Shown here: positions 49,161 to 52,036 of the stretch, piece after piece
How the letters are laid out: the number at the start of each line of letters is the position of its first letter
Numbering within the stretch: the stretch's first letter is position 1
Origin: Desulfovibrio sp.
Lineage (GTDB): Bacteria > Desulfobacterota > Desulfovibrionia > Desulfovibrionales > Desulfovibrionaceae
DNA: 52,036 nt
Reading direction: 5' to 3'
Assembly (NCBI GenBank): GCA_022839785.1
Contig: JALHJW010000015.1
Location: 1-52,036, forward strand
The notes under the pieces: model-generated
Database searches by the model: none
What the model was told of the DNA's origin: nothing
Seen by the model: only the letters and a program-made list of their open reading frames with translations
Program-made: the position numbers and the translations under genes

Positions 49161-49707
49161 CAGGCAGATCAGGGTCCGCAGCGTCAGGCTGATCGGCGAT
49201 GACGGCGAGCAGCTCGGCGTCCGGACCATCGAGGAGGCCCTGGCCCTGGCCCAGGAGAGCGGGCTGGACCTGGTGGAAGTGGCGCCCAACGCCGATCCCC
49301 CGGTCTGCAAGATCATGGATTTCGGGAAGTACAAGTACGAGCAGCAGAAAAAGCAGCAGTCCGCTCGGAAGAAACAGACCCAGGTCCAGATCAAGGAAAT
49401 CAAGTTCCGCCCCAAGACGGACGAGCACGACTACCAGACGAAGCTGCGTCACATCCGCCGCTTCCTGGAGGAAGGCGACCGCTGCAAGGCGACCATATTT
49501 TTCCGCGGCCGCGAGATCGTGCACAAGGACCGCGGAGAGATCGTGCTGACCCGCGTGGCGCAGGATACGGCGGACCTGGCCAAGGTGGAGCAGGAGGCGC
49601 GCGCCGAAGGCCGCACCCTGTTCATCATGCTGGCGCCGATCCCGAAAAAGCCCGACGCCAAGGCCGACGCCCGGCCCGAAGCGCCCGAGGCCCCGGCCGC
49701 CGAATAG
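49135..49707 (+). CDS. infC: Translation initiation factor IF-3, AUA start
   Basis: A 190-residue IF-3. The N-terminal domain ARVNRQIRVRSVRLIGDDGEQLGVRTIEEALALAQESGLDLVEVAPNADPPVCKIMDFGKYKYEQQKK and the C-terminal domain IKEIKFRPKTDEHDYQTKLRHIRRFLEEGD ... GREIVHKDRGEIVL are complete. No ATG, GTG or TTG lies between the in-frame stop at 49129 and the conserved N-terminus; the codon 8 nt after GGAGG is ATA. IF-3 genes often use AUU or other rare starts, which IF-3 itself discriminates against, giving autoregulation. The gene overlaps thrS by 26 nt. The C-terminal tail is rich in Ala, Pro and Glu. Confidence 0.9.
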   Translation: MASLQARVNRQIRVRSVRLIGDDGEQLGVRTIEEALALAQESGLDLVEVAPNADPPVCKIMDFGKYKYEQQKKQQSARKKQTQVQIKEIKFRPKTDEHDYQTKLRHIRRFLEEGDRCKATIFFRGREIVHKDRGEIVLTRVAQDTADLAKVEQEARAEGRTLFIMLAPIPKKPDAKADARPEAPEAPAAE

Positions 49708-49815
49708 TCCGGCGGCCCGCGCGGAGCACGGCCGGGGCGGGAGCGATCCCGCGGCCCGGCCTCGGCGCGCGCCCCGCCCCCGCGGCAGGGCGCGGTCCGG
49801 CCGCGCCCCGTTCAG

Positions 49816-49844
49816 TTCAGGTTGCAGTTCAGCTTGCATTCAGG
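49816..49844 (+). repeat. Tandem 12-nt repeats in the rpmI leader
   Basis: TTCAGGTTGCAG (49816-49827), TTCAGCTTGCAT (49828-49839) and a partial TTCAGG unit follow each other 50-80 nt before rpmI. The 188-nt infC-rpmI spacer is otherwise GC-rich with stem-forming segments. The L35-L20 operon is controlled by L20 binding a leader RNA in several bacteria; whether this is such a site is unknown. Confidence 0.4.
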
Positions 49845-49895
49845 ACGACGCACGACGGCCCCCAGGGCCGCATGCATACCGGAAGGAGAAGGACC

Positions 49896-50093
49896 ATGCC
49901 CAAGATCAAGACCAACCGCTCCGCGGCGAAGCGCTTTTCCAAGACGGGCAGCGGCAAGATCGCCAGGCGGCGCAAGAACCTGCGCCACATCCTGACGAAG
50001 AAGAGCCCCAAGCGCAAAGCGCAGCTCGGCAAGTCGGCCCTCGTGGACAAGACCAACGAGCGCGCCGTCAAGGCCATGTGCCCCTACCTCTAG
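49896..50093 (+). CDS. rpmI: 50S ribosomal protein L35
   Basis: A 65-residue basic protein starting MPKIKTNRSAAKRFSKTGSG and ending ALVDKTNERAVKAMCPYL, the normal L35 layout. I use the ATG at 49896, with AAGGAG 8 nt upstream, instead of an in-frame start 24 nt before it. Part of infC-rpmI-rplT. Confidence 0.96.
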   Translation: MPKIKTNRSAAKRFSKTGSGKIARRRKNLRHILTKKSPKRKAQLGKSALVDKTNERAVKAMCPYL

Positions 50094-50203
50094 GCCGCGG
50101 GCCTCAGGGGTTGCAAACGGGGTCCGCCTCGTCGCCGGCAAGCGCATGGCCGTCGACGGGTAACGACGTTCCCGCAAGGGACAGACGATAAGGAGAAGCA
50201 ACG

Positions 50204-50560
50204 ATGCGTGTGAAACGTGGAGTGGCCGCGCACAAGCGGCACAAGAAGTACCTCAGCCTGGCCAAGGGCTACTACGGCGCCCGCAAGAACACCTACCGCA
50301 TCGCCCGCGAGACGGTCGAGCGCGCCATGGCCTACGCCTACCGCGACCGCAAGACCCTCAAGCGCGAGATGCGCAAGCTCTGGATCCAGCGCATCAACGC
50401 CGGCGCCCGCGAGCACGGCCTGTCCTACAGCCGCCTGATCAACGGCCTGTCCCAGGCCGGGGTGGAGATCAACCGCAAGATCCTGGCCGACCTCGCCGTG
50501 CGCGAGAAGGAGAGCTTCGCCCAACTGGCCGCTCTCGCCAAATCCAAGCTCGGCCTCTAA
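50204..50560 (+). CDS. rplT: 50S ribosomal protein L20
   Basis: A 118-residue protein with MRVKRGVAAHKRHKKYLSLAKGYYGARKNTYRIARETVERAMAYAYRDRKTLKR and the C-terminal NRKILADLAV, diagnostic of L20. AAGGAG precedes the ATG. The 110-nt spacer after rpmI is longer than needed and may contain control structure. pheS starts 12 nt after its end. Confidence 0.97.
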   Translation: MRVKRGVAAHKRHKKYLSLAKGYYGARKNTYRIARETVERAMAYAYRDRKTLKREMRKLWIQRINAGAREHGLSYSRLINGLSQAGVEINRKILADLAVREKESFAQLAALAKSKLGL

Positions 50561-50572
50561 GGGACGCCGCGC

Positions 50573-51652
50573 ATGTCGCCCGATACGCCCGCAACGGCAG
50601 ATACGGCGGACAAACGCGCGCTTCTCGACGTCCTGGAACGCCTGGCCGGGGAGTGCGAAAGCGCCCTCGGCCAGGCGTCCTCGCTTGAGGACGTGGAAGC
50701 CCTGCGCGTCGAGTTCCTGGGCCGCAAGGGCCGCCTGGCCCAGGCCATGAACGCCATGGCCAAGCTGCCCCCCCAGGACAAGCCCGAGGCGGGCAAGGCC
50801 GCCAACACCGCCAAGGCCGCCCTCGCCGCGCTCCTCGACGCCGCCCTGGAAACCCGCAAACGCGCCGCGGCCGCCGCGGCCTTCGCCGGCTTCGACCCCA
50901 CCGTGCCCGGACGCCCGCCCCTGCAAGGCTCCCTGCACCCCGTGACCCTGGTCATGGAGGAGGTCTGCGACATCCTCTCGCGCCTGGGCTTCTCCGTCGT
51001 GGCCGGACCCGAGGTCGAAAACGACTGGAACAACTTCGAGGCCCTGAACATGCCGCCCGACCACCCGGCCCGCGACATGCAGGACACCCTCTACGTCACC
51101 GAGTCCATCCTCCTGCGCACCCACACCTCGCCCCTGCAGGTCCGCTCCATGCTGGCCAGGAAACCGCCCGTGGCGGTCATCGCGCCGGGCAAGGTCTACC
51201 GCCGCGACTCGGACCTGACGCATACCCCCATGTTCCACCAGATCGAAGGCTTGCTCGTGGACACCAAAACCTCCATGAGCGACCTGCGCGGCGTGCTCGC
51301 CCACGTCTGCCGCAAACTCTTCGGCGACGACACCCGCCTGCGCTTCAGACCCAGTTTCTTCCCCTTCACCGAACCCTCGGCCGAAGTGGACATCTCCTGC
51401 GCCATCTGCAAGGGAACCGGCGCCTGCAACGGCACCCCCTGCCGCGTCTGCAAGACCACCGGCTGGCTGGAAATCCTGGGCTGCGGCATGGTCGATCCCG
51501 GCGTCTTCGCGCAGGTCGGCTACGACCCCGAAACATACGTGGGATGGGCCTTCGGCATGGGCGTGGAACGCATCGCCATGCTCAAATACGGCATCGGCGA
51601 CCTGCGCATGTTCTTCGAGAACGACCTCAGATTCCTGGGACAGTTCTACTAG
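50573..51652 (+). CDS. pheS: Phenylalanyl-tRNA synthetase alpha subunit
   Basis: A 359-residue class II synthetase subunit. The N-terminal coiled-coil (about 15-95) is followed by the catalytic core: SLHPVTLVMEEVCDILSRLGF, VENDWNNFEALNMPPDHPARDMQDTLY, HTSPLQVRSM, GKVYRRDSDLTHTPMFHQIEGLLVD, FRPSFFPFTEPSAEVDISC and GWAFGMGVERIAMLKYGIGDLRMFF. An insertion between motifs 2 and 3 (about 278-300) contains two CxxC pairs (CAICKGTGACNGTPCRVC) that could bind zinc. No pheT follows within the remaining 384 bp. Confidence 0.97.
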   Translation: MSPDTPATADTADKRALLDVLERLAGECESALGQASSLEDVEALRVEFLGRKGRLAQAMNAMAKLPPQDKPEAGKAANTAKAALAALLDAALETRKRAAAAAAFAGFDPTVPGRPPLQGSLHPVTLVMEEVCDILSRLGFSVVAGPEVENDWNNFEALNMPPDHPARDMQDTLYVTESILLRTHTSPLQVRSMLARKPPVAVIAPGKVYRRDSDLTHTPMFHQIEGLLVDTKTSMSDLRGVLAHVCRKLFGDDTRLRFRPSFFPFTEPSAEVDISCAICKGTGACNGTPCRVCKTTGWLEILGCGMVDPGVFAQVGYDPETYVGWAFGMGVERIAMLKYGIGDLRMFFENDLRFLGQFY

Positions 51653-52036
51653 AACCGGCCGGGAAGAGAGGGAAGAGGCCTCTGGCGGCCGGGGGGCCGA
51701 GGCCCCCCGGACCCCTCGGACCCTGCGTCCCGCTCCGCGCGGCGTGACCGGAACGGGCGCGACGGCCAGGCGACGGCGGGAAAAGGGCCGGTCCGGGGCC
51801 GCGGACGGCCGGAAGAGCCAAGACGTTTTTTCCCGGCCCCGCCGGGGACGGCGGACCCGGAAAACTCCGCCTTGCCCCCACTCCCGCGCCTGCCTCCGCG
51901 CCCACGAGCGCCCGGCAAGGCCCCCGGCGCGGGAGAGTTGAAACTGCGGATGAACGCGGACGGCAGCGCCGCCGTGTTTCGACTGAATGGACACTGACCC
52001 CACCACCCCACGATAAAAAGTTTTGCGGGGAGGGGG
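51653..52036. other. Non-coding right edge (384 bp)
   Basis: No gene is supported. It contains copy 3 of the dispersed hairpin repeat (51676-51715), a GC-rich stretch, T6 at 51826-51831 without a close hairpin, and at the very end a purine-rich GGGGAGGGGG that could be a ribosome-binding site for a gene starting outside the window. Confidence 0.55.
51676..51715 (+). repeat. Dispersed GC-rich hairpin repeat, copy 3
   Basis: GGCCTCTGGCGGCCGGGGGG, short loop, CCCCCCGGACCCC, starting 24 nt after the pheS stop and in its sense. A purine-rich lead-in (GGGAAGAGAGGGAAGAG) resembles that of copy 1. Confidence 0.7.

Noticed and set aside
51744..51941. Small plus-strand frame after pheS
   Set aside because: Arg/Pro/Gly/Ala composition only, no ribosome-binding site, no family resemblance.

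Overview
The window is about 52 kb of very GC-rich bacterial chromosome. GC-rich third codon positions, dense overlapping operons, four-helix-type signalling proteins, an FmdE-family protein, a ferrous-iron transporter under a Fur-type promoter and the flagellar gene order all fit a sulfate-reducer-like deltaproteobacterium, most likely Desulfovibrionales. That assignment is inference from gene content; no 16S gene is present.

Left part (1-14.4 kb), mostly minus strand: non-coding hairpins and tRNA-Phe; a TetR regulator behind a long leader that carries an 11+11 bp operator; a secreted protein of unknown function; a D,D-carboxypeptidase with a histone-like Lys/Ala tail; a YgdI/YgdR lipoprotein; a double-PAS protein; MtgA; a type II restriction-modification pair (BglII-like nuclease plus MT-A70 methylase); a four-gene polyamine ABC operon (potABCD, all 4-nt overlaps); and a stand-alone molybdopterin oxidoreductase. 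A three-gene phage tail-fibre islet lies at 14.4-16.7 kb.

Middle (17.2-30.2 kb): a substrate-binding protein/sensor histidine kinase pair, then the most interesting unit. One promoter with a Fur-type box inside its spacer appears to drive seven genes: two small secreted proteins whose predicted mature N-terminus is histidine, a SiaA-like PP2C phosphatase, FeoB, a SiaB-like kinase, a SiaC-like phosphoprotein and a SiaD-like diguanylate cyclase. This is a SiaABCD partner-switching c-di-GMP module with a ferrous-iron transporter inserted into it. It would couple iron status to c-di-GMP output. A convergent chemoreceptor follows.

Right part (30.4-52 kb): a small prophage remnant (S24 repressor, three related operators, a replication-like gene, an M15-type peptidase, a small HTH protein); an ECF sigma factor divergent from an OmpR-type two-component system; a zinc-finger anti-sigma-like protein leading into flgD-flgE-flgK-flgL-fliD; holB; an FmdE-family protein; tRNA-Val; and the conserved thrS-infC-rpmI-rplT-pheS translation cluster, where infC appears to start at AUA. 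Two families of dispersed foldback/hairpin repeats sit at gene ends. No rRNA, CRISPR array or complete insertion sequence was seen.
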